Below, in pieces: positions 9,175 to 17,310 of a stretch of DNA of 44,124 bases. This DNA is from Paucidesulfovibrio sp050251775. GTDB taxonomy: Bacteria > Desulfobacterota > Desulfovibrionia > Desulfovibrionales > Desulfovibrionaceae. The DNA lies in assembly GCA_050251775.1 (NCBI GenBank), contig JBFWMD010000024.1:1-44124 (forward strand). Reading direction: 5' to 3'. The notes beneath the pieces were generated by a model. The model was not told the DNA's origin, ran no database searches, and saw only the letters and a list, made by a program, of their open reading frames with translations. Position 1 is the first letter of the stretch. Every line of letters begins with the position of its first letter. Both the position numbers and the translations under genes were made by a program.

Positions 9175-10914
9175 ATGGACGCCTTGATCATGATGCTGGT
9201 CGCATTTTTCGGCTACCTCATCATGTACCGCCTCTATGGTCGGTACATCGGCAAAAAGATTTTCGCTCTTTCCGCCGACGCGAAGACGCCGTCGGTGGAA
9301 TTCGAGGACGGACACGATTTCGTGCCCACCAAGAAGGAAATCATCTTCGGTCACCACTTCACCTCCATCGCGGGAACCGGCCCCATCGTGGGCCCGGCCA
9401 TCGCGGTCATCTGGGGCTGGGTCCCGGCCATGATCTGGATCTTCTTCGGAAGCATCATCATGGGCGCCGTGCATGACTTCGGCGCGCTGATCCTCTCCAT
9501 GCGCAACCAGGGCAAGTCCGTGTCCGAGTTCACGGCCAAATACATCAGCCCGCGCACCAAGATTTTCTTCTTCGTGGTGGTCTTCCTTGATCTGCTGATC
9601 ATCACCGCCATCTTCGGCATGATCATCGCCGTGATCTTCAACATGTATCCGGCCTCGGTCATCCCGGTCTGGCTGGAAGTGCCCATCGCCATGATCCTCG
9701 GCTGGATGATCTACAAGAAGGGCGTGAACAGCCTGACCTGGTCCATCGTGGCCGTGGTTCTGATGTACGTCACCGTGGTCATTGGAACCTACGTGCCCAT
9801 CAGCCTGCCGGACATCATGGGCATGCCCCCGACCGGAACCTGGACCGTGGTGCTGCTGGTCTACGCCTTCGCGGCCTCGATCATGCCCGTGACCATGCTG
9901 CTCCAGCCGCGCGACTTCATCAACTCGCACCAGCTCTTTGTGGCCCTGTCCCTGATGGTCGTGGGCGTGTTCGCCTCCTCGTTCATGGGGGACGGCCTGA
10001 CCATCGTGGCCCCGGCCGTGCAGGCCCACCCCGAGGGCGCGCCGTCCATGATTCCGTTCCTGTTCATCACCATCGCCTGCGGCGCCATTTCCGGCTTCCA
10101 CGCCCTGGTTTCCTCCGGAACCACCTCCAAGCAGGTGCGCAACGAGGAAGACGCCCTGTTCGTGGGCTTCGGCGGGATGCTCACCGAGGCGACCCTCTCC
10201 ACCCTGGTCATCGTGGCTGTGGCCGCGGGCATCGGCATGGGCTACACCACCAAGGACGGCGTGGCCCTGACCGGTCTGGCCGCCTGGACCACCCACTATT
10301 CCTCCTGGGCCGCCTCCGCTGGTCTGGGCTCCAAGGTCACGGCCTTTGTGGTCGGATCCGCGAACATGATCGAATCCATCGGCATGCCGCACGGCGTGGC
10401 CATGGCCATCATGGGCGTGTTCGTGGCCTCCTTCGCCGGAACCACCATGGACACGGCCACGCGTATCGAGCGCTACGCGATCACCGAGCTCTTCAGCAAC
10501 ACCCCGCTGAGCAGCCTGTTCAATAACAAGTATGTCTCCACGACCGTGGCGGTGTTCCTGGCCGGCTGCCTGGCCTTCAGTTCCGGTGCCAACGGCAAGG
10601 GCGCGCTCTCGCTCTGGCCGCTCTTCGGCTGCATCAACCAGATCCTCGCGGCCCTGGTGCTGACCACCGTGACCGTCTATCTCAAGCGGCGCGGCGGCCT
10701 GGCTTGGCTGCTTTCGGGCCTCCCGGCCCTGTTCCTGGCCTCCATGACCATCTGGGCGATCATGATCAACCAGGGCATGTACGCGGCCAAGGACAACATG
10801 CTGCTCATGGGTCTGAACATGCTCGTGCTCGGCGTGTCCATCTGGGTCATTGTGGAAGGTCTGATCCGCTTCTTCAAGACGGACGGAACCGAGGCGACTC
10901 GGGACGCGGCCTAG
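9175..10914 (+). CDS. cstA: CstA-family transporter (pyruvate/peptide carrier)
   Basis: The 579-residue polytopic protein has about 15 hydrophobic segments. It carries CstA hallmarks: the N-terminal GHHFTSIAGTGPIVGPA block and the FHALVSSGTTSKQ block. E. coli CstA and BtsT (about 700 residues) transport pyruvate, and CstA was first linked to peptide use in carbon starvation. This shorter form is common in anaerobes. AGGAGG sits 8 bases before the ATG. A 224 bp leader separates it from the LytS gene, so it probably has its own promoter, likely the target of the adjacent LytSR pair. A strong terminator follows at 10953-10983. Confidence 0.95.
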   Translation: MDALIMMLVAFFGYLIMYRLYGRYIGKKIFALSADAKTPSVEFEDGHDFVPTKKEIIFGHHFTSIAGTGPIVGPAIAVIWGWVPAMIWIFFGSIIMGAVHDFGALILSMRNQGKSVSEFTAKYISPRTKIFFFVVVFLDLLIITAIFGMIIAVIFNMYPASVIPVWLEVPIAMILGWMIYKKGVNSLTWSIVAVVLMYVTVVIGTYVPISLPDIMGMPPTGTWTVVLLVYAFAASIMPVTMLLQPRDFINSHQLFVALSLMVVGVFASSFMGDGLTIVAPAVQAHPEGAPSMIPFLFITIACGAISGFHALVSSGTTSKQVRNEEDALFVGFGGMLTEATLSTLVIVAVAAGIGMGYTTKDGVALTGLAAWTTHYSSWAASAGLGSKVTAFVVGSANMIESIGMPHGVAMAIMGVFVASFAGTTMDTATRIERYAITELFSNTPLSSLFNNKYVSTTVAVFLAGCLAFSSGANGKGALSLWPLFGCINQILAALVLTTVTVYLKRRGGLAWLLSGLPALFLASMTIWAIMINQGMYAAKDNMLLMGLNMLVLGVSIWVIVEGLIRFFKTDGTEATRDAA

Positions 10915-10952
10915 CCCCGATCCGGCGCATTCGCCACGCACATCGACAACCA

Positions 10953-10983
10953 CCCCGGCCGGGCGCACCCGGCCGGGGCTTTT
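10953..10983 (+). terminator. Rho-independent terminator after cstA
   Basis: There is an 11 bp perfect GC stem (10953-10963 with 10968-10978), a CGCA loop and then CTTTT. It overlaps the leader of the next small gene, which starts at 10994, so read-through or a promoter near here must feed the next genes. Confidence 0.85.
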
Positions 10984-10993
10984 CGGAGAAAAC

Positions 10994-11512
10994 ATGCCCG
11001 CCGCCCCCGCACCGTCCGCGCTTCCGGAGATCGCCTCCGCAATCCGGCAGGCGCTCCTGCGCCACTACCTGTTTCTGGTGGCTCCCGCCGCATTCGTGAT
11101 GGGACTCTGGGCCGCGCTCAAGGCGCTCGACGTGGTTGGGCCGCTTCAGGGGCTGCCCGTGGCCGTGCTCGGGCCGGCCACGTTCATCCTGGCCGTGGTC
11201 CTGGCCCTGGCCGCGCCGCGGCTGCTGCGCGCCCGCTTTGTGAACAGCGTGGCCGGAGAACGCGGCGTGGAAGACGGACCGTTCCTGGCCTTTGAGAAAC
11301 TCCTGCTCACGGCGTCCCTGCCCGCCACCTGGGCCGCTGCCGCGGCCTACGTGCTGGAGGTCAACCTTTTCCATTTCGCCGGGGCGCTGCTGGCCGCGCT
11401 CTATGCGGCCTATTACTATTATCCCTCGCCGGAGCGGGTCGCGCACGAGATGCGCTTGTTCCGGGTGGGCCGAATCGCAACCGGAACGGACAGTGCCGGA
11501 GGCGCGGCGTGA
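10994..11512 (+). CDS. Small membrane protein of unknown function
   Basis: The 172 residues contain about four hydrophobic segments (HYLFLVAPAAFVMGLW, VAVLGPATFILAVVLALAA, LLTASLPATWAAAAAYV, FAGALLAALYAAYYYY). No family recognised. The ATG at 10994 lies just after the cstA terminator and has GGAG about 8 bases upstream. The stop overlaps the GTG start of the next gene by 4 bp, so the two are coupled and continue to the ArsA-like ATPase. It may be a membrane partner in that unit. Confidence 0.75.
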   Translation: MPAAPAPSALPEIASAIRQALLRHYLFLVAPAAFVMGLWAALKALDVVGPLQGLPVAVLGPATFILAVVLALAAPRLLRARFVNSVAGERGVEDGPFLAFEKLLLTASLPATWAAAAAYVLEVNLFHFAGALLAALYAAYYYYPSPERVAHEMRLFRVGRIATGTDSAGGAA

Positions 11513-11859
11513 GCGGAACAGGGGCAAACGGTTCGAAGCCGGGAGCGGGGCAAAGCCTTGTACGTTTCGCGGTCCGGCTGCCCGCGCTGCTCTGGAACAA
11601 ACTTCGCAACGGCTGGCGGCTGGCCGATGAGATCCACCGGCATCAGGCCACGGACCGTCTGGAATGGGAGACCCGGGAGCTGGAGAACATCTTCAGCCTG
11701 CTGACCCTGGGCGCGTTCGTAGGACTTCAGGCCCCGCCCATGTATATTTCCCTGGAGCTTCTTCCGGAGATGGAAAAGGAACTGGTGCTCATGGCCAACC
11801 GGGCCTGCATGGCCCAGGATCCCCTGGCCGACCTCTTTTCCATGTTCGACTCCTTTTAG
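11509..11859 (+). CDS. Small soluble protein of unknown function ahead of ArsA-like ATPase
   Basis: The 116 residues begin at a GTG overlapping the previous stop by 4 bp. The Gly-rich N-terminus is followed by a helical region with RDxxxWETRELENIF-like charge pattern, and a C-terminal hydrophobic/acidic segment ending in MFDSF. There are no transmembrane segments or Cys motifs. Its location 19 bp before the ATPase suggests a client or regulator of that ATPase. Function unknown. Confidence 0.7.
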   Translation: MSGTGANGSKPGAGQSLVRFAVRLPALLWNKLRNGWRLADEIHRHQATDRLEWETRELENIFSLLTLGAFVGLQAPPMYISLELLPEMEKELVLMANRACMAQDPLADLFSMFDSF

Positions 11860-11878
11860 CCGGATCGTCGGGGGCGCA

Positions 11879-12784
11879 ATGCAGCGGTATTTCTTCCATG
11901 CGGGCAAGGGCGGCGTGGGCAAGTCCACCACCTCGTCGCTCACGGCGCTCCAGCTTGCGCGGACCGGACGACGCGTCCTGCTCGTTTCCCTGGACCCGGC
12001 CCACAACCAGTCCGACATCTTTGACATGGAGTTCACGGCCAAGCCCCGGCAGGTCGCGCCCGGCCTGAGTGTGGCCCAGGCAGACATCGATGCCTGGATC
12101 CGGAACTGGCTCCGGGGCATCGAGGAGCAGGTCCGGCGTACCTATACCTACCATACGGCCTTCAATCTCGAAAACCGGATGAACGTGATCAAGCATTCGC
12201 CGGGATTGGAGGAATACGCGCTGCTCCTGGCCTTCAAGCACTACCGGGACAAGAACCCCGAGCCGGATGTCATTGTCTACGACATGCCGCCCACGGCTCT
12301 GACCACGAAGTTTTTCAACCTGCCCGCCCTGTCCCTGGTCTGGCTGGAGCAGCTCCTGGAACTGCGCTGCGAGATCATGGAGAAACGCAAGATCATCACC
12401 AAGATCCAGCTGGGCAAATGCGAAATCGAGTGCGACAAGATCAGCTCGCGGCTGGGCAAGCAGCAGACGTTTTTCGGAGAGCTGCGCGACCTGTTCCAGG
12501 ACGGCGCGATCTGCCGGATTCATCTGGTGGTCAACCCGGACCGGCTCTCTTTTGCCGAGGCCGGGCGCATTTGCGAGAGCCTGGACGAGATGCGCATCCC
12601 CCTGGCCGGGGTGCTCATGAACAAGGTCGGGCCGGAGAGCGTCTGGGACGAGAACCATGTGATCTTTCAGCGCAGCCGCGTCCATCCCCTGGCCCAGTCC
12701 CCGACCCCGCTCATCGGTCTTGCGGCGCTGGGCGCGTATCTCGACGCCCATGCCCCGGATTTCGCCTTTGCCGAAGCGGACTAG
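11879..12784 (+). CDS. ArsA/Get3-family ATPase
   Basis: The 301-residue single-domain protein has a deviant Walker A motif GKGGVGKST (9-17) and the family signature SLDPAHNQSDIF. Its later switch region DMPPTALT replaces the DTAPTGHTL of arsenite pumps. The length is that of one ArsA half, as in Get3. No ArsB, ArsR or ArsD neighbour and no obvious metal-binding CxxC pair are present, so arsenite export is unlikely. It follows two small proteins in an apparent operon. Assembly or positioning of the small membrane protein at 10994-11512 is a possible role. The stop overlaps the end of the convergent MocR gene by 4 bp. Confidence 0.85.
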   Translation: MQRYFFHAGKGGVGKSTTSSLTALQLARTGRRVLLVSLDPAHNQSDIFDMEFTAKPRQVAPGLSVAQADIDAWIRNWLRGIEEQVRRTYTYHTAFNLENRMNVIKHSPGLEEYALLLAFKHYRDKNPEPDVIVYDMPPTALTTKFFNLPALSLVWLEQLLELRCEIMEKRKIITKIQLGKCEIECDKISSRLGKQQTFFGELRDLFQDGAICRIHLVVNPDRLSFAEAGRICESLDEMRIPLAGVLMNKVGPESVWDENHVIFQRSRVHPLAQSPTPLIGLAALGAYLDAHAPDFAFAEAD

Positions 12785-14199
12785 AGCAGCGCGGCCGGCT
12801 CCGGATACGGCGTCTCGGGGGGCGCATCCAGAAGCCGGGCCACGGTTTCCAGGCCCCGGCGCAGTTCCCGGTCGTCCGCCGGACCAGTGAGCGAGACGCG
12901 CACAGCGCACGGCGCGGGCGCGTCGCCCACGGTGAAGCGCTCCGCCCCGAAGAGGTTGATGCCCGCTTCCCGGGCCTGGGCTTCGAATGCCCTCCCTGTC
13001 CGGTTTGGGTCGTGCCCTTCCGCCTCGTCTGCTGAAAGCCGCAACCAGAGGAAATAGCCCGAGGCCTGGGCGGAAAATTCACGCCCCGCCAGAAGCTTCC
13101 GGGCCAGAGCCATGCGCCGGGCCGCTTCCTGGCGCTTGGTCGCCACAGTGCGGTCCGCGGTTCCGTCCTTGATCCAGAGCGCGGCCAGCTCCACGCTCAG
13201 GGGCGGAGCCATCCAGACCGTGTTCAGCACAGCCCCGGCCAGCGCGGCCACCAACCTCCGGGGCGCGGCCAGAAAGGCCACCCGCAGGCCCGGAGCCAGG
13301 GCCTTGGACAATCCCGCCACATAGACGCCGCTCTCGGGCAGGCGCGCGGCCACGGGCCGCTGCCGGTCCGGCGCGGTCAGGTCGTAGGCGTCGTCCTCGA
13401 TCACGGTCAGACCGTGGCGCAGGGCCGTTTCCGCGATGCGGTCGCGGCGGCGTTCGGACAGCCGCACGGACGTGGGGTTCTGCACGCCGGGCATGAGGTA
13501 GAGGGCCTTGATCTCCTCCCGGCGGCAGGCCGCATCCAGGGCTTCCGGAAGCATGCCCCCGGCGTCCATTTCCACCGGGGCGAGGCGCATGCCGAGCTGG
13601 GCGGCCAGGGTCTTCACGCCCGGGTAGGTCAGACAATCCACGGCGATGCGCTCGCCGGGCCGCAGCAGGCCGGAAAAGCAGCAGGCCAGGGCGTGTTGCG
13701 CACCGGCGCAGACCAGGATGTTTTCCGGAGCGGCCTCCAGCCCGTAGCGCGAGGCCCAGTCCGCTCCGGCCGCACGGTGTTCGGGCAGGCCGCGCGGGTC
13801 GCCGTAGCGCATCAGCGCGGCGGGGTCGCGCCGGGCCAGCACCCGGCGCATGCCCTCGGCAACGTCCGGGTCGAGATGATAGAGCGGGGTGACCAGCCCC
13901 ATCTCGATCGTGCCGGGCAGGCGCGGCTCCAGGGAGACGATGGACGAGGAGCCCGCCGCGTCCGAGGAGACAAAGGTCCCCCGGCCCACGGTTCCGGAGA
14001 CCAGTCCGCGCTGCTCGGCCTCGCGGTAGCCGCGCGTCACCGTGGTCACGTTCAGGCCGAGCAGGTCGGCCAGTTCGCGGTGGGTGGGCAGGCGCTGGCC
14101 CGGACGCAACGCGCCAGAGGCCACGTCGCGCTCCAGGGCGTCGGCCAGGGCCTGGTAGCGGGGGCCGTTGGCATCAAGTAGCGGAGACCATATTGTCAT
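12781..14199 (-). CDS. MocR/PdxR-type regulator (GntR HTH fused to aminotransferase)
   Basis: The start chosen is the ATG at 14197-14199, giving 472 residues. An N-terminal GntR-type winged helix (about 10-80; LPTHRELADLLGLNVTTVTRGY) is followed by a class I aminotransferase fold with a PLP-binding lysine in AGLSKALAPG and the usual YxxPGxQNPT-like stretch (LMPGVQNPTS). Regulators of this family sense PLP or amino-acid adducts. It is divergent from a LysE-type amino-acid exporter, which is a frequent MocR target, and the shared intergenic region carries direct repeats fitting MocR operators. There is no clear ribosome binding site, as expected if the transcript is nearly leaderless. Confidence 0.92.
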   Translation of the reverse strand: MTIWSPLLDANGPRYQALADALERDVASGALRPGQRLPTHRELADLLGLNVTTVTRGYREAEQRGLVSGTVGRGTFVSSDAAGSSSIVSLEPRLPGTIEMGLVTPLYHLDPDVAEGMRRVLARRDPAALMRYGDPRGLPEHRAAGADWASRYGLEAAPENILVCAGAQHALACCFSGLLRPGERIAVDCLTYPGVKTLAAQLGMRLAPVEMDAGGMLPEALDAACRREEIKALYLMPGVQNPTSVRLSERRRDRIAETALRHGLTVIEDDAYDLTAPDRQRPVAARLPESGVYVAGLSKALAPGLRVAFLAAPRRLVAALAGAVLNTVWMAPPLSVELAALWIKDGTADRTVATKRQEAARRMALARKLLAGREFSAQASGYFLWLRLSADEAEGHDPNRTGRAFEAQAREAGINLFGAERFTVGDAPAPCAVRVSLTGPADDRELRRGLETVARLLDAPPETPYPEPAALL

Positions 14200-14230
14200 G
14201 CATACAATAATTCCATTGAGTCCATACAAT
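14192..14230. promoter_or_regulatory. Candidate MocR operator: CATACAAT repeats
   Basis: CATACAAT occurs at 14201-14208 and again at 14223-14230, a 22 bp spacing that puts both on the same helix face. A third half site in inverted orientation (ATTGTCATG, 14192-14200) abuts the first. MocR-family proteins such as PdxR bind direct repeats of this kind. The site overlaps the regulator start and lies 105 bp or more upstream of the exporter ATG, so it could serve both genes. The sequence is seen; the binding is inferred. Confidence 0.6.
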
Positions 14231-14334
14231 GTCAATGATACTCCAAAGACAATTCACAATCCGATCGGCAAACCGGCATTGAACGCGGTCGCTCCTTCCA
14301 GGCCAGAGGGGGCGGACCGCGCGGAGGAGGACGC

Positions 14335-14925
14335 ATGTCCGAACAATTCATACCGTTTCTGGCTTTTGTACTCGTGATGACCAGCACGCCCGGCATGGGC
14401 AACCTCTCCATGCTCGCGGTGGGGCAGAGCGTGGGCTTTGCGCGCGCCCTGCCGTTTCTGGTCGGCTGCACAACGGGGTTCGTCTGCCTGGGAACCCTGG
14501 TGGCTCTGGGCCTGGGCGGAGTCTTTGCGGCTTCGCCCGGCGCCCGGCTGGTGTTGCGCGCCGTGGGAACCGCGTACATCCTCTATCTGGGGGTGAAGAT
14601 CCTGCGCATGCAACTGGCGAAACCGGACGCCGACCGCCGGTTCGGATTCATCGAGGGGCTGGTGCTGCATCCGCTGAACCCCAAGAGCTGGGCCATGTTC
14701 GTGGTGGGTTTCAGCCAGTTCACGGATCCGTCCCAGCCCCTGGCGATCCAGGCGATGATCTTCGTGGGCACGTTCGTGATTTTTCAGATTTCCTTTCACA
14801 GCCTCTGGGGCCTGGCCGGAGCCGGGGTGCTCCGGTGGCTGGGCCGGGGCCGGGCCCTGCTGGCCGTGAACGGCGCGCTCGTGAGTGTCATGGTCGGCGC
14901 GACCCTGTACGCATTGTTCCTCTGA
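14335..14925 (+). CDS. LysE/RhtB-family amino-acid exporter
   Basis: The 196 residues comprise six hydrophobic segments. The family pattern near the N-terminus reads TPGMGNLSMLAVGQSVGFARAL (TPGP in most members), followed by GxxxLLYLG-like and LNPKSW motifs. Proteins of this family export amino acids or related small molecules. GGAGGAGG lies 6 bases before the ATG. It is divergent from the MocR-type regulator and followed by its own terminator, so it is likely monocistronic. The substrate cannot be read. Confidence 0.92.
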   Translation: MSEQFIPFLAFVLVMTSTPGMGNLSMLAVGQSVGFARALPFLVGCTTGFVCLGTLVALGLGGVFAASPGARLVLRAVGTAYILYLGVKILRMQLAKPDADRRFGFIEGLVLHPLNPKSWAMFVVGFSQFTDPSQPLAIQAMIFVGTFVIFQISFHSLWGLAGAGVLRWLGRGRALLAVNGALVSVMVGATLYALFL

Positions 14926-14937
14926 TCCGATGCGCCG

Positions 14938-14967
14938 GGGGAGGGGGCGGCTCCCTCCCCTGGTTTT
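14938..14967 (+). terminator. Terminator after the LysE-type exporter
   Basis: GGGGAGGG (14938-14945) pairs with CCCTCCCC (14953-14960), followed by TGGTTTT. Confidence 0.75.
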
Positions 14968-15097
14968 CGAGTCCCTCCGGTTGCGATCCTCTTGCCGTCC
15001 CCCTTGCCGCGCCCGGCGTTCCGGATTATTCCCGGAACGGAGAAGCCTTGTCATTTCCTGGTCGGTTCGTATAGATTGGCGGCGAAAAGGAGCGGAA

Positions 15098-16264
15098 ATG
15101 GAGCAGCCGATGGGAAAGGCCTTGCTGGCGTTGTGCGCGGCCCTGGTCTGCGCGGCGCAGCTTTGTTGTGCGCCCGGAGCGTCCGCGCAGGACGACTTTC
15201 CCCTGCGTCCGTTCTATCCGGCCGTGCAGGTGGTGGACACGGAAACGCTGCTCGAGATGTACACCACAGCAGTCATCGTGGACGTGCGCAGCAATTTCGA
15301 GTTCGACGTGGCCCGGATCAACAAGGCTATCAACGCTCCCCTGGCCTACGGCGGGCTGCTGCGCATCCTGGAGCGGCTGCGCCCCAAGGACGGTCTGGCC
15401 CCGCTTGTGCTCTACTGCAACGACCCGGCCTGCTCCCGGGCCTTCCGCGCGGCCCAGGAGGCCGTGGCCGAGGGCTGGAAAAACATCTACGTCTATGACG
15501 CGGGCGTGTTCGCCTGGATCGCCGCGGCCCCGGACAAAGCCACACTCATGGGCAATTCGCCCGCGAGCCTGGAGCGGGTCATTCCCCCGTCGCTCTACCG
15601 CAAGCACCTGCTGGAATATTCCGAATTCGAACGGCTGGCCTACGATTCCAGCACGCTGGTCATCGACATCCGCGACATCTACCACCGCGACCTCGAACCC
15701 AAGCTCCAGAGCATCCGCAACATTCCCATGGAAGCGCTGCTCGAAGCCGTGACCAACCGTATCTGGACCGAGAAGCGGCTCTTGATCTTCGACACGGACG
15801 GGAGCCAGTCCCGCTGGCTGCAGTATTTCCTCCAGGCCAACGGCTACAGCGACTACTATTTCCTGAACGGCGGGGTCGAAGCCCTGGACCATGCCCGGCA
15901 GACCCGGCGCGTGGAGGTGGACACCGCTTCCGTGAGCTTCAGCCAGCACCAGTTGCAGAGCCTGCTTACGGACGACCGGCTCGGGGACCTGGAGCGGCGG
16001 CTGGCCTGCTATGTGGCCGGGCGCATCCGGTTCGACAACTACGCCCTGCTCGACAACGAGGAGACCCGGACGCTGCTCGGAGTGGACGAGGCCATGCTCT
16101 TCAAGGCTTCGGACCGGCTCGGAGGTCTGGGCTGGCTGTTGTACACCCGGGTGAACGATTCCCTGGTCTATCGCATCAACCCTCGTCTGGCCTGGAAGGG
16201 CGAGATGGCGGGCAAGGTCTGGATGACCAGGGTGCGCGAATTTGAAAAGGCTCTGGGGAGGTAG
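15098..16264 (+). CDS. Periplasmic double-rhodanese protein with C-terminal extension
   Basis: The 388-residue protein starts at an ATG preceded by AAGGAG. It has a Sec signal peptide (to about GASAQ, residue 30). The first rhodanese domain (about 40-150) has VDVRSNFEFD and an active-site loop YCNDPACSRA with two Cys. The second (about 170-290) has VIDIRDIYHRD but its loop reads FDTDGSQSR, without Cys, so it should be inactive. A C-terminal domain (about 300-388) resembles a small winged helix. The gene starts the run up to 24257; only 5 bp separate it from the binding-protein gene. Rhodaneses move or bind sulfane sulfur; here sensing or trafficking of sulfur outside the membrane is a reasonable guess. 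Confidence 0.85.
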   Translation: MEQPMGKALLALCAALVCAAQLCCAPGASAQDDFPLRPFYPAVQVVDTETLLEMYTTAVIVDVRSNFEFDVARINKAINAPLAYGGLLRILERLRPKDGLAPLVLYCNDPACSRAFRAAQEAVAEGWKNIYVYDAGVFAWIAAAPDKATLMGNSPASLERVIPPSLYRKHLLEYSEFERLAYDSSTLVIDIRDIYHRDLEPKLQSIRNIPMEALLEAVTNRIWTEKRLLIFDTDGSQSRWLQYFLQANGYSDYYFLNGGVEALDHARQTRRVEVDTASVSFSQHQLQSLLTDDRLGDLERRLACYVAGRIRFDNYALLDNEETRTLLGVDEAMLFKASDRLGGLGWLLYTRVNDSLVYRINPRLAWKGEMAGKVWMTRVREFEKALGR

Positions 16265-16269
16265 GCGGC

Positions 16270-17310
16270 ATGCGCAGGAACGGATCGACCCCGCCCACCG
16301 GGTGGTTTGGCGGCCTGCTTTGCCCGGCAGCGCTTTTGGCGGCTCTCCTGTCCACCCTGATGTTCGTTTCTCTGGCCGGGGCAGGCCCAGACAAGGCCGC
16401 GCGAAAGACGGAACGGGCCTCGCTGATGCTCCAGTGGACCCCCCAGGCCCAGTTCGCCGGGTTTTACATGGCCCAGGAAAAAGGCTTCTACAAGGCGCGC
16501 GGCGTGAACATGATGCTCATTCCGGGCGGCCCGGACCGCGTGGCCTCGGACTGGCTCGACTCGCGCAACGCGGACTTCTGCACCATGTTTCTCTCCACGG
16601 CCCTGGAGCGCTTTGACTCGGGCCTGCCCCTGGTCAACGTGGGCCAGTTCATGCACCACTCCGCGCTGATGATCATCGCGCGCAAGGGCATGGGCATCCG
16701 CAAACCCGGCGACCTGGACCGGCGCAAGCTTTCCATGTGGGCCAACGAGTTTCAGATCCAGCCCCGCGCGTTGTTCCGCAGCCTGGGCGTGCGTCCGGTC
16801 TACGTGCCTCTGGGCGCGTCCATGGACCTTTTCCTGCGCGGGGCCGTGCATGCCACCCTGGGCATGTGGTACAACGAGTACCACACCATCCTCTCCTCCG
16901 GACTGACAGAGGACGAACTGGAGCCCATCTTTTTCCGCGACACGGACTTCGACTTTCCCGAGGACGGGGTTTACTGCCTGCGCACCACCCTGGAGCAGCG
17001 GCCCGAAGTGGTCCGCGCCGTGATCGAGGCGAGCGGCGAGGGCTGGGAATACGCCTTTGCGCACGAGGAGGAGACCCTGGACGTGATCATGGCCAAGATG
17101 GAGGAGGCTGGATTGCCCGCCACACGGGTGCACCAGCGCTGGATGCTGCGGCGCATGAAGGATCTGATCATGTCCGCGGACGGCAGCGTCAGCGCCGTGC
17201 TCAACCGGGGGACCTTCGACCACGTGGCCAGGGTTCTGCTGGAATCGGACGTGGTCCGGCAGACCCCGCTCTACGAGGATTTCTACAGGGGGCCGGAAGA
17301 TGACCGGTAA
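16270..17310 (+). CDS. NMT1/THI5-type periplasmic binding protein
   Basis: The 346 residues begin with a signal peptide (about 1-40). The family block is LQWTPQAQFAGFYMAQEKGFYKARG followed by PGGP, as in thiamine-pyrimidine and taurine/nitrate-type binding proteins. No ABC permease or ATPase gene is nearby. Instead the gene overlaps the next one, a Cache-HAMP-SpoIIE phosphatase, by 11 bp. This suggests that the binding protein hands its ligand to a sensor rather than to a transporter. The ligand is unknown; the small amine or pyrimidine ligands of the family are a starting point. Confidence 0.88.
   Translation: MRRNGSTPPTGWFGGLLCPAALLAALLSTLMFVSLAGAGPDKAARKTERASLMLQWTPQAQFAGFYMAQEKGFYKARGVNMMLIPGGPDRVASDWLDSRNADFCTMFLSTALERFDSGLPLVNVGQFMHHSALMIIARKGMGIRKPGDLDRRKLSMWANEFQIQPRALFRSLGVRPVYVPLGASMDLFLRGAVHATLGMWYNEYHTILSSGLTEDELEPIFFRDTDFDFPEDGVYCLRTTLEQRPEVVRAVIEASGEGWEYAFAHEEETLDVIMAKMEEAGLPATRVHQRWMLRRMKDLIMSADGSVSAVLNRGTFDHVARVLLESDVVRQTPLYEDFYRGPEDDR

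Noticed and set aside
8860..10995. A 711-residue reading frame opposite cstA
   Set aside because: Composition is dominated by Gly, His, Asp and Arg, without any family motif; it mirrors the codon use of cstA on the other strand.
11879..12784. Arsenite efflux ATPase (ArsA)
   Set aside because: The P-loop family fits, but there is one domain only, no arsenic genes nearby and no clear Cys metal site.
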